Source of the DNA: Bacillus sp. N1-1
GTDB taxonomy: Bacteria; Bacillota; Bacilli; Bacillales; Guptibacillaceae
NCBI RefSeq assembly: GCF_009818105.1
Contig: NZ_CP046564.1
Span: forward strand, 3,286,001 to 3,350,000
Length of the DNA: 64,000 nucleotides
Direction: 5' to 3'
Both the position numbers and the translations under genes were made by a program. Below the pieces are notes generated by a model, which saw only the letters and a program-made list of their open reading frames with translations, had not been told where the DNA came from and made no database searches. The first letter of the stretch is position 1; the number at the start of each line of letters is the position of its first letter. Shown here one piece after another: positions 8,706 through 18,574 of this stretch.

Positions 8706-9068
8706 TTAGGATCTAGCTTTCTAAGAAAAAGTTACTTCCATAAACGATCGTTTTATAGGGATTCATCTACTTATAATAAGAAGAACTCACAACTGCTACA
8801 AAAGACTCGTTAACCTTTTATATATTCCTTCAAGGTAAGTTTGACTAATTAACCAATTTTGAACCTGTGCTAGATTAATATGATAAGCATTTAGGCTACA
8901 CAAACGCTATACTCATAACACTCAAATTATACAGCACATCTATTTCATACTTCATAGGAATGACACTCAATAATTCCATATCTTATATTATTAATCCATA
9001 TTTTACATTTTTATGTTTATTAACTGGAAATTCAGGGGTATTATGTCATAGTATATAAGTTTCATTTT

Positions 9069-9096
9069 TTGACAATGTGTGCATTAAACCTATCAA
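9069..9096 (+). promoter_or_regulatory. Possible sigma-A promoter of esxA
   Basis: A consensus -35 box (TTGACA) is separated by 16 bases from TATCAA (4 of 6 positions). The spacer is occupied by one arm of an inverted repeat, so a regulator could act here. In B. subtilis the equivalent operon depends on DegU; I could not recognise a DegU site with confidence. Confidence 0.4.
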
Positions 9097-9165
9097 GTTA
9101 TTACAAATTATGCTAATTATATATAGGAAACACTGATGCAATTATGTAGAAATGATGCACACATT
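9074..9165. repeat. 11-base inverted repeat flanking the esxA leader
   Basis: AATGTGTGCAT at 9074-9084 is the exact reverse complement of ATGCACACATT at 9155-9165, with 70 bases between. The arms could be paired protein-binding half sites, or form an RNA stem if transcription starts further upstream. Confidence 0.6.
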
Positions 9166-9190
9166 ACTAATTTAAGAGGAGTGATTTTGA

Positions 9191-9484
9191 ATGGCAGGTC
9201 AAATTCGCGTAACACCAGAAGAACTTATTACGATGTCCCAACGCTATCAAACAGAAGAGAGTAAAGTAGAAGAACAAATTGGTAATTTAGACAAAATGAT
9301 TGCTGAGTTAGAAGGTATGTGGGAAGGTGCTGCAAGTCAAGCATTTAGCGATCAATATCAATCTCTACGTCCATCTTTCGTAGACATGCAGCGTCTCCTT
9401 GCTGACATTTCAACACAACTAGCAAGCACTGCTAGATCTCTTGAAGATGCTGATGCACAAATTGCTAATCAAATTCGTGGATAA
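9191..9484 (+). CDS. esxA: WXG100 protein EsxA/YukE, secreted type VII substrate
   Basis: A 97-residue helical hairpin protein. The turn between helices carries the WXG motif as MWEGA near residue 44, and the C-terminal helix ends SLEDADAQIANQI. WXG100 proteins form antiparallel four-helix dimers, are exported by the EssC motor, and are needed for secretion of other substrates. It is the first gene of a complete type VIIb operon. A hairpin directly after it probably lowers read-through, so EsxA would be made in excess over the membrane machinery. The ATG follows AGAGGAGTG. Confidence 0.96.
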   Translation: MAGQIRVTPEELITMSQRYQTEESKVEEQIGNLDKMIAELEGMWEGAASQAFSDQYQSLRPSFVDMQRLLADISTQLASTARSLEDADAQIANQIRG

Positions 9485-9502
9485 GCGATAAAGAATTGAT
9501 CA

Positions 9503-9524
9503 GGAGCGCTTAGGCGCTCCTTCC
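9503..9524 (+). terminator. Partial terminator or processing hairpin between esxA and yukD
   Basis: GGAGCGC-TTAG-GCGCTCC forms a perfect 7-bp stem, followed by TTCCTT rather than a clean T-run. This suggests leaky termination or protection of the esxA mRNA end. Confidence 0.6.
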
Positions 9525-9540
9525 TTATGAGGTGAACAAC

Positions 9541-9783
9541 ATGTACATTGAAGTAACTGTCGATCTCCATCATTATAAAAAAGGTCGTTTTCTTGACCTC
9601 AGGCTATCAAACTACCATTCTGTCAAAAAACTCATTGAAATTGTGTGCCAAACAGAACAAATCCCAATTCCTCCTGATCAAACGCAGTGGGTTCGGTTAG
9701 CGAATAAGCACAAAGTTGTAGCCGCTAACGAGCGTTTAATTGATGCGGGGATTATGACAGGAGATCGCATTGAAATACTCTGA
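9541..9783 (+). CDS. yukD: Ubiquitin-like YukD/EsaB protein
   Basis: An 80-residue protein with the beta-grasp ubiquitin-like fold of the YukD family (EsaB in Staphylococcus). It begins MYIEVTVDLHHYKKGRFLDL and ends GIMTGDRIEIL, the usual pattern. The family lacks a conjugatable C-terminal Gly-Gly, as here. EsaB is a small cytoplasmic component required for type VIIb secretion. I prefer the ATG at 9541 over an upstream GTG, because AGGTG is correctly spaced before the ATG. essB starts 14 bases after its stop. Confidence 0.92.
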   Translation: MYIEVTVDLHHYKKGRFLDLRLSNYHSVKKLIEIVCQTEQIPIPPDQTQWVRLANKHKVVAANERLIDAGIMTGDRIEIL

Positions 9784-9797
9784 AGGAGATCACAACC

Positions 9798-11060
9798 ATG
9801 GCGAATCAAGTGAAACCCTATCTTGAAACTCAAATAGATGCAAAGATTATAAACGATAAAGAAGCAATTACTTTTCTTTTTCAAAAAGAAAAAATCAAAT
9901 TCGATGAATTATCAGAAGTTCATTTCCTAAGCGAAATCGATACTGGCATCCCCAATATGATTGATATGAATGAAGATGAGATAAGAATACAGCACATGCT
10001 TCCCCCTTCCGTTTCCGCTCTTCCAACGATCCTTAAGGAAATGACTGAAAGCGAACGTCTCGCTAGTGCTTATCAACTAGTGCAAAAAGTAAAGGATCAC
10101 CGTTTCAAGCGTCTTAACTTAATTATTTGTCCTGATAACCTTGTATTGGATCAAGGATTAACGCCATATTTTTTACATTATGGTGTGAAGGAAAGTCTTC
10201 CACCGTACGAGGAAAATTCTGATCGTATTCTTGAGGAAACACGAGCCACTGTCGCAGCTATGATGAATCCAGAGCAATCATTTGAACAATACCTTTATTA
10301 CTCTGACACGCTCACACTGTCATCAGAACTAAAACAGGTGTTTCAAGCGAAAACACTTCTTGATCTTCAACCAATTATTCATTCGCAAATGAAACATTTA
10401 CATAAGAAAGAAGCTGAATTCATTAAAGTAAATAAAAAGAAGTGGAAGATAAGTCGCTATGTTCTCCTCGGCGTTTCCATTTGTTTACTCCCGGCATTAC
10501 TTTACTCCCTTTACTCTTTGTTTCTTCTTCAACCAAAACAAGAGAATATTGTTCAGGCACAGGAGAACTTTTTAACAAATGAGTATAGTGAAGTTGTGAA
10601 TTCGCTTCAATCTTATGAAATTGACGATATTCCAAAAGTGACACAATATCAGCTCGCCCTCTCTTATATCATCAATGAGTCTCTTACAGATGACCAAAAA
10701 GAAAGCGTGCGTAACACGATCTCCCTCCAATCTGACCCAAGGTATTATGAGTATTGGATTCATATTGGACGCGGTGAAGCAGAACAAGCACTCGAAATCG
10801 CACGTTATTTAGAAGATCGCGACTTGTTAATGTACGGCATTTTAAAGCGTAAGGAACAGGTAAAAGCTGATTCTGAGCTAGAGAGCGAGAAGAAGCAACA
10901 GATGATCAATGAGTTAGAGCAAGAATTTGAAGAATATAAGAGTGAAATAGAAGAACAGAATAAAGAAGAGCAAGAGGCGCAAGAAGCCAAGCAGGAAACA
11001 ACTAATGAAGAGAAGCCAGAAGAGAAGCAGCAAGATGAACAGAATAAAGAAGAGAAATAG
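9798..11060 (+). CDS. essB: Type VII secretion protein EssB/YukC
   Basis: A 420-residue bitopic membrane protein. The first ~215 residues form the cytoplasmic pseudokinase-like domain; the transmembrane helix is at about 221-244 (YVLLGVSICLLPALLYSLY); the extracellular part is helical. The last ~40 residues are a very acidic, Gln/Glu/Lys-rich tail of low complexity (EEQEAQEAKQETTNEEKPEE), longer than I would expect for the core fold. EssB dimerises and bridges the EssC ATPase and the other membrane parts. It lies between yukD and essC, in the order known from B. subtilis and Staphylococcus. The ATG follows GAAGGAGAT. Confidence 0.94.
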   Translation: MANQVKPYLETQIDAKIINDKEAITFLFQKEKIKFDELSEVHFLSEIDTGIPNMIDMNEDEIRIQHMLPPSVSALPTILKEMTESERLASAYQLVQKVKDHRFKRLNLIICPDNLVLDQGLTPYFLHYGVKESLPPYEENSDRILEETRATVAAMMNPEQSFEQYLYYSDTLTLSSELKQVFQAKTLLDLQPIIHSQMKHLHKKEAEFIKVNKKKWKISRYVLLGVSICLLPALLYSLYSLFLLQPKQENIVQAQENFLTNEYSEVVNSLQSYEIDDIPKVTQYQLALSYIINESLTDDQKESVRNTISLQSDPRYYEYWIHIGRGEAEQALEIARYLEDRDLLMYGILKRKEQVKADSELESEKKQQMINELEQEFEEYKSEIEEQNKEEQEAQEAKQETTNEEKPEEKQQDEQNKEEK

Positions 11061-11075
11061 ATTGGAGGTGAAATA

Positions 11076-14000
11076 ATGGAGCAATTATGGGTCTTCTTTC
11101 GAGATACGTACCAAACGATTGAGCTTGATAAACATTCTCTACCCATTACGATCGGAACAAGTATCAATCACTCATTTACGGTCCCTTCCTCTCATTCGGA
11201 TGAACACGTATTTTCGATAAAGCGTAAAGAACAACACTACCGATTGTTTAAAAATGATGATGAGATCATGACAGTGCCTCTAAATAAACAATCCACTTTT
11301 TTTCAATTAGGTTCTGAAGAAGTTGCCATCATGATAACGTCTAAAGCAAAGAGGCACGTTTATTATATTGGTGACCAGCAAGAAATAACTCTTTCGAAGG
11401 CCTCATCAGATGTTCAAATGAATCGTCTAGCTGAGGGCATTGGTTTAACCCTCGTTCGTAAGAAGAAACATTGGACAGTGACAGGTACCAGTCCAACAAC
11501 CGTTTACCAAAATGGTTCGCTTTTACATAGAAAATCACCGCTTCAAATCGGAGATATGCTTTTCCTACCGATGATGACACTGACACTAATTGCTGAAGAC
11601 ATACTTGAGATAACAAGTCCAGAAGCATTTGAAACCTCTTTACCAGAAGCTACGATTCCGTCATCTGAGATGAAAAAGAAATACCCAAACTATCGTCGTA
11701 CCCCGAGGATGATGTATGAGTTACCTGAGGATAAGATCGATCTTTCCTTTCCTACGCAAGAGTCGGATCGAAACAATCGAAGCCTATGGCTAATTATCCT
11801 ACCACCATTAATGATGCTAATCGTAATGGGACTAGTGGCACTTCTTATTCCAAGGGGAATCTTTATCCTTATTTCTGTTGTGATGTTTGCGACAACGCTT
11901 GTCACATCAACGGTCCAATATTTCAAAGATAAAAGTTATCAAAAGAAATCAAAAGCACGTAAGAAAAGGATTTATAAAAGGTATCTTGAGGATAAACGAC
12001 AAGAACTTCATGAACTGGCTCAAAAACAACGCAAAGTGCTAACTTTCCACTACCCTAGCTTTGAGCGAATGAAATACTTAACAGAGCAGGTTTCAGATCG
12101 TTTATGGGAACGTAGCCTTGAGAGTCCTGACTTCCTTCAATTTCGTTTGGGAACAGGAACGGTACCAGCAAGCTATAAAATTTCCGTCAATTCAGCCGAC
12201 ATGTCGACAAGAGAAATGGATGAGCTATTAGAAGAATCACAGAACCTGAAGCAAGTTTACAATGAACTACACTCCCTCCCAATTACTGCAAACCTATTTC
12301 AGGGAGCAATCGGTCTTATTGGTAAAGAAGCGGTTGTGAAGAATGAGCTTCATCAAATTATTGGACAGCTGGCCTTCTTCCACAGCTATCACGACGTTCG
12401 ATTTGTCTTCGTTTTTAATGAAGAGGAATATGCCAATTGGGAATGGATGAAATGGTTACCTCACTTTCAAATGCCAGGTTCTTTTTCAAAAGGGTTTATT
12501 TATAATGAGCAAACGCGGGATCAGCTCCTTTCTTCGATCTATGAAATGATTCGAGAACGTGACCTAGAAGAAGATAAAGAAAAGCTACGTTTTGCACCAC
12601 ACTACGTGTTTATTGTTTCGAATCACAACTTAATCTCAGACCATGTCATTTTAGAGTATTTAGAGAACGAGCACACGCATCTAGGACTTTCAACGATTTT
12701 CGTCGCAGAAGCAAAGGAGAGTCTATCCGATAATATCCATACGCTCATTCGTTACATCAACAAAAACGAAGGAGATATTTTCATTCAAGAGAAAAAAGCC
12801 GCTGAAATCTCATTCGAACTTGATCAACACCAACAAAGCGGTAATGAAGAGTTCTCTCGAATGCTCCGCACCCTTAATCACCAACGCGGCATTACGAATT
12901 CAATTCCTGACAAAGTATCCTTCTTGCAGATGCTGAACATGGAAGATATTGATGAATTACCGATATCCCATAACTGGGTGACGAATCAATCGTCGAAGTC
13001 TCTTGCAGCACCAGTAGGACTTAAAGGACGACAAGACGTTGTAGAGTTGAACCTTCATGAGAAAGCTCACGGCCCACATGGATTACTAGCTGGTACAACA
13101 GGATCCGGGAAGAGTGAATTTTTGCAAACGTATATTCTTTCACTCGCCGTTCACTACCATCCACATGAAGTAGCGTTTCTATTAATTGACTATAAAGGTG
13201 GTGGAATGGCTCAGCCGTTTAAACAAATTCCTCACCTACTTGGAACGATTACAAATATCGAAGGTAGTGAAAATTTCAGTACGCGTGCACTCGCTTCCAT
13301 TAAAAGCGAATTAAAGAAACGACAAACCATTTTTGATCAGTATGAAGTGAGTCACATAAACGACTATACAGTTCTTTATAAAAATGGCGTAGCAGCTGAG
13401 CCAATGCCTCACCTCTTTTTAATTTCGGATGAATTTGCTGAGTTAAAAACAGAAGAACCAGAGTTCATTAAAGAGCTTGTCAGCGCTGCACGAATTGGTC
13501 GAAGTCTAGGTGTACATCTTATACTTGCCACGCAAAAACCTGGTGGCGTGATTGATAATCAAATCTGGAGTAACGCTCGCTTCCGCGTCGCTCTAAAAGT
13601 ACAAAATGTAGAGGATAGCCGTGAAATTTTAAAGAACGGTGATGCTGCATCACTAACCGTAACAGGGCGCGCATATTTACAGGTTGGGAATAACGAAGTA
13701 TACGACTTATTCCAATCAGCCTATAGCCGAGCGACATATATGGAAGATACTTCGGATATGGAAGATGAAGTCGCTCTTGTGACTGACCTCGGTCTCGTTC
13801 CACTATCAGAGCTTTCATCTTCAGAAGAAAGCAAGAAAAAGAAGCAAAGCGAAATCGAAGTAATCGTAGATAAAATTGTTGATGTCCAGCAGGAACTTGG
13901 CCTAAGAAGATTACCAAGCCCATGGCTACCACCACTCGAAAAGCGATTGTATCGTCATAATTTTGAATCCAACAAGAAAAAAATGACGTTTGCCTTGCTG

Positions 14001-15530
14001 GATGAACCTGAAAAACAAGCCCAATCTCCATATAATTATGAGTTAATAAAGGATGGAAATGTTGGCATATTTGGCTCATCAGGATTCGGCAAGACACAAA
14101 CCATTCTAACGTTACTTATGAATATCGCATCCACAAACACGCCAGAAGAAGCGCAATTCTATCTACTCGACTTCGGCAACGGGGGCTTATTATCGATTAA
14201 GAATTTACCTCATACGGGAGATTATTTCTTAATTGATGAGGAACGTAAATTAAATAAATTATTGAAATTTATTCAGGAGGAATTTACAAAGCGTAAACGA
14301 CTTTTTCAGCGTGAAGAAGTGAGCTCCATTACGATGTACAATCGGTTAAATGAAAAACCTCTTCCCCTTCTCTTTATTACGATCGATAACTATGATCTTG
14401 TAAAAGAGGAGTTGATGGACCTTGATCCGATCTTCACTCAGTTTGCGCGAGACGGACAGTCGCTGGGAATTTATTTAATTGTCAGCGCCACCCGTTTAAA
14501 TTCCATTCGACAAGCTCTCATGAATAACCTTAAAACGAAAATCGTTCATTATTTACTCGATAATTCAGAAGCTTACACCGTTCTTGGAAGAATCCCTTTT
14601 GCACCAGAAGCCGTCCCAGGTAGGGCGATTATGAAGAAAGAGAAAACACACTTCGGTCAAATCGTGCTACCAGCTAAAGGAGAAGATGATTACGAACAGC
14701 TAGCTTCATTGAAAGAAGAAGTTCAAATGCTCCAAGAGAAATACCGTGATGCGAGCAAACCTGAAGCGATTCCAATGCTACCGAGTGATCTTACTTTTAA
14801 AACATTCATGACGTACATTCAAGCTTCCAAACCAAAAAATTCTTATCCAATTGGACTGCATGAGGAAACAGTGAAGCCGGTTTCTCTCTCCTTTACGCAG
14901 ACATCCCATTGTCTTGTGCTAGGACAAGCTCAGAAAGGTAAAACCAATATTATGCGTCTTCTTACCCAGCAAGCGTTACAGCAAGAAGGAGATCATATTG
15001 CCGTATTTGATTCAATCGATCGCGGGTTATTCCATTTAAAAGATGAGGAAAAGACAACTTATTTAGAAACAAAAGAACAAATCGAAGAATGGATGGAACA
15101 AGTGACAACTGAATTCAAGTCACGAGAGGTGAAGTACCACGAGAGGATGAATACTGGCCAAACCCTTCCTGAGTTTTCGAGAGTTTTCCTCTTTATCGAT
15201 GGATATGGACGATTTTCTCAAACGCTCGGAAATCTCCTTCAGGATCGAATGACCACACTAATGAAAAACTATAGCCACCTCGGCTTAAGTATTGTTGCAT
15301 CTGGCAGTAGCAATGAACTAACGAAAGGCTATGACCCGCTAACAGTTGAATTGAAACAAGTTCGTCAAATCATCTTATTAATGAAGAAATCCGATCAAAC
15401 GCTCATTAACCTGCCTTTTGACAGGAAAGAACCCGATATTAAAGCCGGATTTGCTTATTATGTGCAAAGTGAAACCGCGCAAAAAATCCAAATTCCACTT
15501 GTTCAAATAGAAAGGAAGGTCCATGCGTGA
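11076..15530 (+). CDS. essC: Type VII secretion motor ATPase EssC/YukBA (FtsK/SpoIIIE family)
   Basis: 1484 residues, a typical EssC length. Order: two FHA-like domains (about 1-190), two transmembrane helices (about 236-280), a linker domain, then three P-loop ATPase domains. Walker A motifs are GTTGSGKSE (about residue 672), GSSGFGKTQT (about 999) and GQAQKGKTN (about 1283). Domain 1 also has a good Walker B (LFLISDEFAEL) and LIDYKGGG, so it is likely the active motor. Domains 2 and 3 have weaker Walker B strands (LLFITIDNYDLV, FLFIDGYGRF), as is usual in this family. It powers export of EsxA and LXG proteins. Its stop overlaps the start of esaA by 4 bases, which suggests coupling. Confidence 0.96.
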   Translation: MEQLWVFFRDTYQTIELDKHSLPITIGTSINHSFTVPSSHSDEHVFSIKRKEQHYRLFKNDDEIMTVPLNKQSTFFQLGSEEVAIMITSKAKRHVYYIGDQQEITLSKASSDVQMNRLAEGIGLTLVRKKKHWTVTGTSPTTVYQNGSLLHRKSPLQIGDMLFLPMMTLTLIAEDILEITSPEAFETSLPEATIPSSEMKKKYPNYRRTPRMMYELPEDKIDLSFPTQESDRNNRSLWLIILPPLMMLIVMGLVALLIPRGIFILISVVMFATTLVTSTVQYFKDKSYQKKSKARKKRIYKRYLEDKRQELHELAQKQRKVLTFHYPSFERMKYLTEQVSDRLWERSLESPDFLQFRLGTGTVPASYKISVNSADMSTREMDELLEESQNLKQVYNELHSLPITANLFQGAIGLIGKEAVVKNELHQIIGQLAFFHSYHDVRFVFVFNEEEYANWEWMKWLPHFQMPGSFSKGFIYNEQTRDQLLSSIYEMIRERDLEEDKEKLRFAPHYVFIVSNHNLISDHVILEYLENEHTHLGLSTIFVAEAKESLSDNIHTLIRYINKNEGDIFIQEKKAAEISFELDQHQQSGNEEFSRMLRTLNHQRGITNSIPDKVSFLQMLNMEDIDELPISHNWVTNQSSKSLAAPVGLKGRQDVVELNLHEKAHGPHGLLAGTTGSGKSEFLQTYILSLAVHYHPHEVAFLLIDYKGGGMAQPFKQIPHLLGTITNIEGSENFSTRALASIKSELKKRQTIFDQYEVSHINDYTVLYKNGVAAEPMPHLFLISDEFAELKTEEPEFIKELVSAARIGRSLGVHLILATQKPGGVIDNQIWSNARFRVALKVQNVEDSREILKNGDAASLTVTGRAYLQVGNNEVYDLFQSAYSRATYMEDTSDMEDEVALVTDLGLVPLSELSSSEESKKKKQSEIEVIVDKIVDVQQELGLRRLPSPWLPPLEKRLYRHNFESNKKKMTFALLDEPEKQAQSPYNYELIKDGNVGIFGSSGFGKTQTILTLLMNIASTNTPEEAQFYLLDFGNGGLLSIKNLPHTGDYFLIDEERKLNKLLKFIQEEFTKRKRLFQREEVSSITMYNRLNEKPLPLLFITIDNYDLVKEELMDLDPIFTQFARDGQSLGIYLIVSATRLNSIRQALMNNLKTKIVHYLLDNSEAYTVLGRIPFAPEAVPGRAIMKKEKTHFGQIVLPAKGEDDYEQLASLKEEVQMLQEKYRDASKPEAIPMLPSDLTFKTFMTYIQASKPKNSYPIGLHEETVKPVSLSFTQTSHCLVLGQAQKGKTNIMRLLTQQALQQEGDHIAVFDSIDRGLFHLKDEEKTTYLETKEQIEEWMEQVTTEFKSREVKYHERMNTGQTLPEFSRVFLFIDGYGRFSQTLGNLLQDRMTTLMKNYSHLGLSIVASGSSNELTKGYDPLTVELKQVRQIILLMKKSDQTLINLPFDRKEPDIKAGFAYYVQSETAQKIQIPLVQIERKVHA

Positions 15531-18500
15531 AAGAAAAGAAAAGCATCCTGAAGCTCATTCTCGTAACAGCAATCATTTTAGTTCTCCCGCTCATTTACTT
15601 TACTTCCATTGGAGAAAATCCGATGAAAAAGAAAGAGAGCGCCACGAAAACGATCGCTGTCATCAATGAAGATACAGGAACCGAAGAAGACGAGGAAGTC
15701 GTAAAGTTTGGAAATGACGTCCCCCCTATTCTTAAGTCTGAATCTGAATACAATTGGGAGGTTGTTGGACGCAGTGCCGGAGAAAACGGATTAAACAATC
15801 AAAAATATGATGCCATTGTTTATATTCCCTCCACTTTCTCTGAGAAGATCCTAACGTACGACGAAAACCAACCGGAGCAAACAAAGTTGGCATTTACGGT
15901 ACAGAATCAATTAAATGCTCTAAATAAAGAGCAAGTTTTGCTTGAACTTGAACAAGCAACGAATCGCGTGAACACGAAGATGTCTTCTCTTTATTGGAAC
16001 TATGTTTCAAATGACCTCGTCAACATCCAACAAGAGTTTGACCAAATTGTAGAAAAAGAGAAAGCATTCCAACAAACGATGCTTTCCTTCTATACACCAA
16101 GTTCGAAGGATTTGGCCGAGCAGATGGAGCAGCAAGTTTCGATGCTTGCTAACCTTCAATCAACATCAGAAAATGCTGAGGAACGTGCAGCTGATCAAAC
16201 GGATACGATGGAAGGGTTTCAAGAAAATCTAGCAAACTTTGTTACTTATACAAATGACTATCGTGAGTATCAGCAGAAGCAGCAAGAAGTTCTTGAACAA
16301 ATTCAAGCCGATTCAGTCAATTCGATTTCACAGGCTACAGAGATGCCTCAGCCGATGTTTATGAACAATAAAGAACTGTTTGAAGGGAAATCTGAGAGCG
16401 TACTTGAAAACATGTCTCAGGTAGAAAACCAAATGATCCAGCAGCAAGAAATGTTCGCTGGTCTAAAAGAACTTCGATACAATCAGGTCGAGCGTCAGGT
16501 TAACGATTTCTATACGCTTCAAGAACGAATTCTAAATTACTACCAGCAACTTAAAGATTCAATGGTCTTAAATGAACTAGAAGGTGAAATCGCTACGCTT
16601 AGCAATAAACTTGGTGATGGTGACGAGATCATTATTCCGGATGATCCCGAACTTCCTGAAGTCCCTGAAGATCCAGAAGAACCTGTTGATCCAGAAGATC
16701 CTAGTGAAGAAGAGGATCCAACGGAAGACCTTACGAAACTTCTAAAAAGTTTACAAGATGAAGAGCCTCCTGTAATCGATGAAGTTGGAGAAACAAATGG
16801 TTCAACTCCTGTTGATCTAAGCGCAGAACGGAACGAGCTATTAGCGATTGCTCAGGAAATTGTTACGCTACAAGAAACATTGATCGCCCTAGAAGAACCA
16901 AAAGTAGAAGATCTGCAAACCGCATCGACAACGTTACTAACGCTTAACGATCGCATCAAGCAAACGGAACAACAGCTTCTAGCCAAAGAAGGTAGCGAAA
17001 ATCCACTAGATGGCGAACTAGAAGAATTAAAGAAGCTTGTTGAAACGCTCACAACAGAAAATAAAAGTTTACTTGAACAAATTGAAGAGTTAACAAAGGA
17101 AGTTGAGAAGCTAACGAAGGAAAACGAAACGCTCTCTTCTCAAAAAGAAACGTTAATGAAACAGGTTGATGTGTTAATAGAATCAAATACTGAGTTAAAA
17201 GATTTACTCGTGATGGTATCTGATAAAATTTATCGTATTTCCTCTGGAATTAATGAAAAGGAAAATGCGATTTTAGCATCTCCTGCTCTCTCACAAGCAA
17301 GAAAAGATACGCTATCCGTCTATTTCCAACGTCCGATTAAAGGGGCGAACTTAACAGATGTTCTTCAGTACTATGCCTATCTAGACCGATATGAAGCAAC
17401 ACTTAATAGCATGCTTTCTAAAAACGACGTGAAGGAAACCATCTTGCAGGACAATGATCTTCGTGAAGAAGTAAATAGCATGTTAGAACTAACGAACAAA
17501 GAAGAAGGTCAATGGGACGCGGTTGGCTCACAAGTACCGAAGACGAGCGATGCCCTAACGACGTTACAAGATGATTTCACTGTCTTTTTAGCAGACTACA
17601 AAAACGTTCTCGATACCCAGCAAGCAAAATTACTTGAAAGCTTAAACGGAATTGAAGAAGAAGCAGATAATGTTCTAAATCAAATGCAACAGTCTCAGCA
17701 GCAAACCCCTGATAAAACAGCACAGGGCACAGATATCATAAGTAATCATGACCAGGTTAAGAGTCAGATGGGTTCTTTGTATGATTGGATGGATTCTATT
17801 GAAGATAGCCAATCTGAAATTCTTTCGTACACAGATGAACTCCAGTCTCGAGTAGCTGAAGTGCAGACAGATGCCAACACACTAAATAACAAGTGGGAAA
17901 CGAACGTCGCTTCCACTCTTATGATTCGTGATGACGTTTTTAACGTTATGGGGAACGCGTTTGTAGATGGCCAATCTAATGATTACGTCTATGATTTCCT
18001 TGCTACTCCAATTGACGTAACGGGAAGCGTCTTTACTGATAAGAAAGATACAAATCTTCCACCAGTGGTCATTTTGTTTATTATTCTCTTAAGCAGCTTG
18101 TTGATTGGATATGCAAGTTACTACTTCCAACATGGTCCATGGTGGTTACAAAGTATTTTATTCTTAATGCTGACAAGTATCGTGGGGCTTGTGATCAGCC
18201 TCTACAGTTTATCGATTTATCCATTAGGAAACGATCGTTCCATGGAATGGACCATCTTTACGATCTTACTACTATTAAGTTGTGCGGCGCTCATTCGCGT
18301 AGCCTTTATGAGTCACCATTTGATCGGATGGCTCGTTACCGTTGGCCTCGTCGCCCTGTTTGTAACACCTTTATTAGCTCTTTCAACACCAAACTTTAGC
18401 TTTACTGATCCAATGTCTCGCGTGTATATGTCAATCCAGAACAGTACACAAACGCTCTTTTCAGAAGGTGCGATGATTTTATTCGCCATTTTGATCGTCC

Positions 18501-18574
18501 TGATCATTCTTCAATATGCTTTAAACAAGCGATCATGGACACAAATTAAAAAGGATGAGGCCCATGAAGCCTAA
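15527..18574 (+). CDS. esaA: Type VII secretion membrane protein EsaA/YueB
   Basis: 1015 residues with one N-terminal transmembrane helix (about 7-25), a very large extracellular region, and five C-terminal helices (starting at about 845, 872, 909, 931 and 981). The outside part has long coiled-coil stretches and an acidic, Pro-rich tract at about 372-400, then a heptad-like segment (LEQIEELTKEVEKLTKENET). This matches EsaA/YueB, which forms a long dimeric stalk reaching through the wall; in B. subtilis YueB is the SPP1 phage receptor. The start codon is GTG, 4 bases inside essC. Its end overlaps essA by 11 bases. Confidence 0.94.
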   Translation: MKEKKSILKLILVTAIILVLPLIYFTSIGENPMKKKESATKTIAVINEDTGTEEDEEVVKFGNDVPPILKSESEYNWEVVGRSAGENGLNNQKYDAIVYIPSTFSEKILTYDENQPEQTKLAFTVQNQLNALNKEQVLLELEQATNRVNTKMSSLYWNYVSNDLVNIQQEFDQIVEKEKAFQQTMLSFYTPSSKDLAEQMEQQVSMLANLQSTSENAEERAADQTDTMEGFQENLANFVTYTNDYREYQQKQQEVLEQIQADSVNSISQATEMPQPMFMNNKELFEGKSESVLENMSQVENQMIQQQEMFAGLKELRYNQVERQVNDFYTLQERILNYYQQLKDSMVLNELEGEIATLSNKLGDGDEIIIPDDPELPEVPEDPEEPVDPEDPSEEEDPTEDLTKLLKSLQDEEPPVIDEVGETNGSTPVDLSAERNELLAIAQEIVTLQETLIALEEPKVEDLQTASTTLLTLNDRIKQTEQQLLAKEGSENPLDGELEELKKLVETLTTENKSLLEQIEELTKEVEKLTKENETLSSQKETLMKQVDVLIESNTELKDLLVMVSDKIYRISSGINEKENAILASPALSQARKDTLSVYFQRPIKGANLTDVLQYYAYLDRYEATLNSMLSKNDVKETILQDNDLREEVNSMLELTNKEEGQWDAVGSQVPKTSDALTTLQDDFTVFLADYKNVLDTQQAKLLESLNGIEEEADNVLNQMQQSQQQTPDKTAQGTDIISNHDQVKSQMGSLYDWMDSIEDSQSEILSYTDELQSRVAEVQTDANTLNNKWETNVASTLMIRDDVFNVMGNAFVDGQSNDYVYDFLATPIDVTGSVFTDKKDTNLPPVVILFIILLSSLLIGYASYYFQHGPWWLQSILFLMLTSIVGLVISLYSLSIYPLGNDRSMEWTIFTILLLLSCAALIRVAFMSHHLIGWLVTVGLVALFVTPLLALSTPNFSFTDPMSRVYMSIQNSTQTLFSEGAMILFAILIVLIILQYALNKRSWTQIKKDEAHEA

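Larger units (their letters stand above)
8706..9190. other. Long leader and promoter region of the type VII secretion operon
   Basis: About 480 AT-rich bases with no credible gene. Near the right end are a TTGACA at 9069-9074, a TATCAA 16 bases further on, and a long-range inverted repeat described separately. The strong AGAGGAGTG ribosome site of esxA ends the region. Confidence 0.5.

Noticed and set aside
13519..14097. 192-codon minus-strand frame inside essC
   Set aside because: It is antisense to ATPase domain sequence, with no ribosome site and no recognisable protein features.
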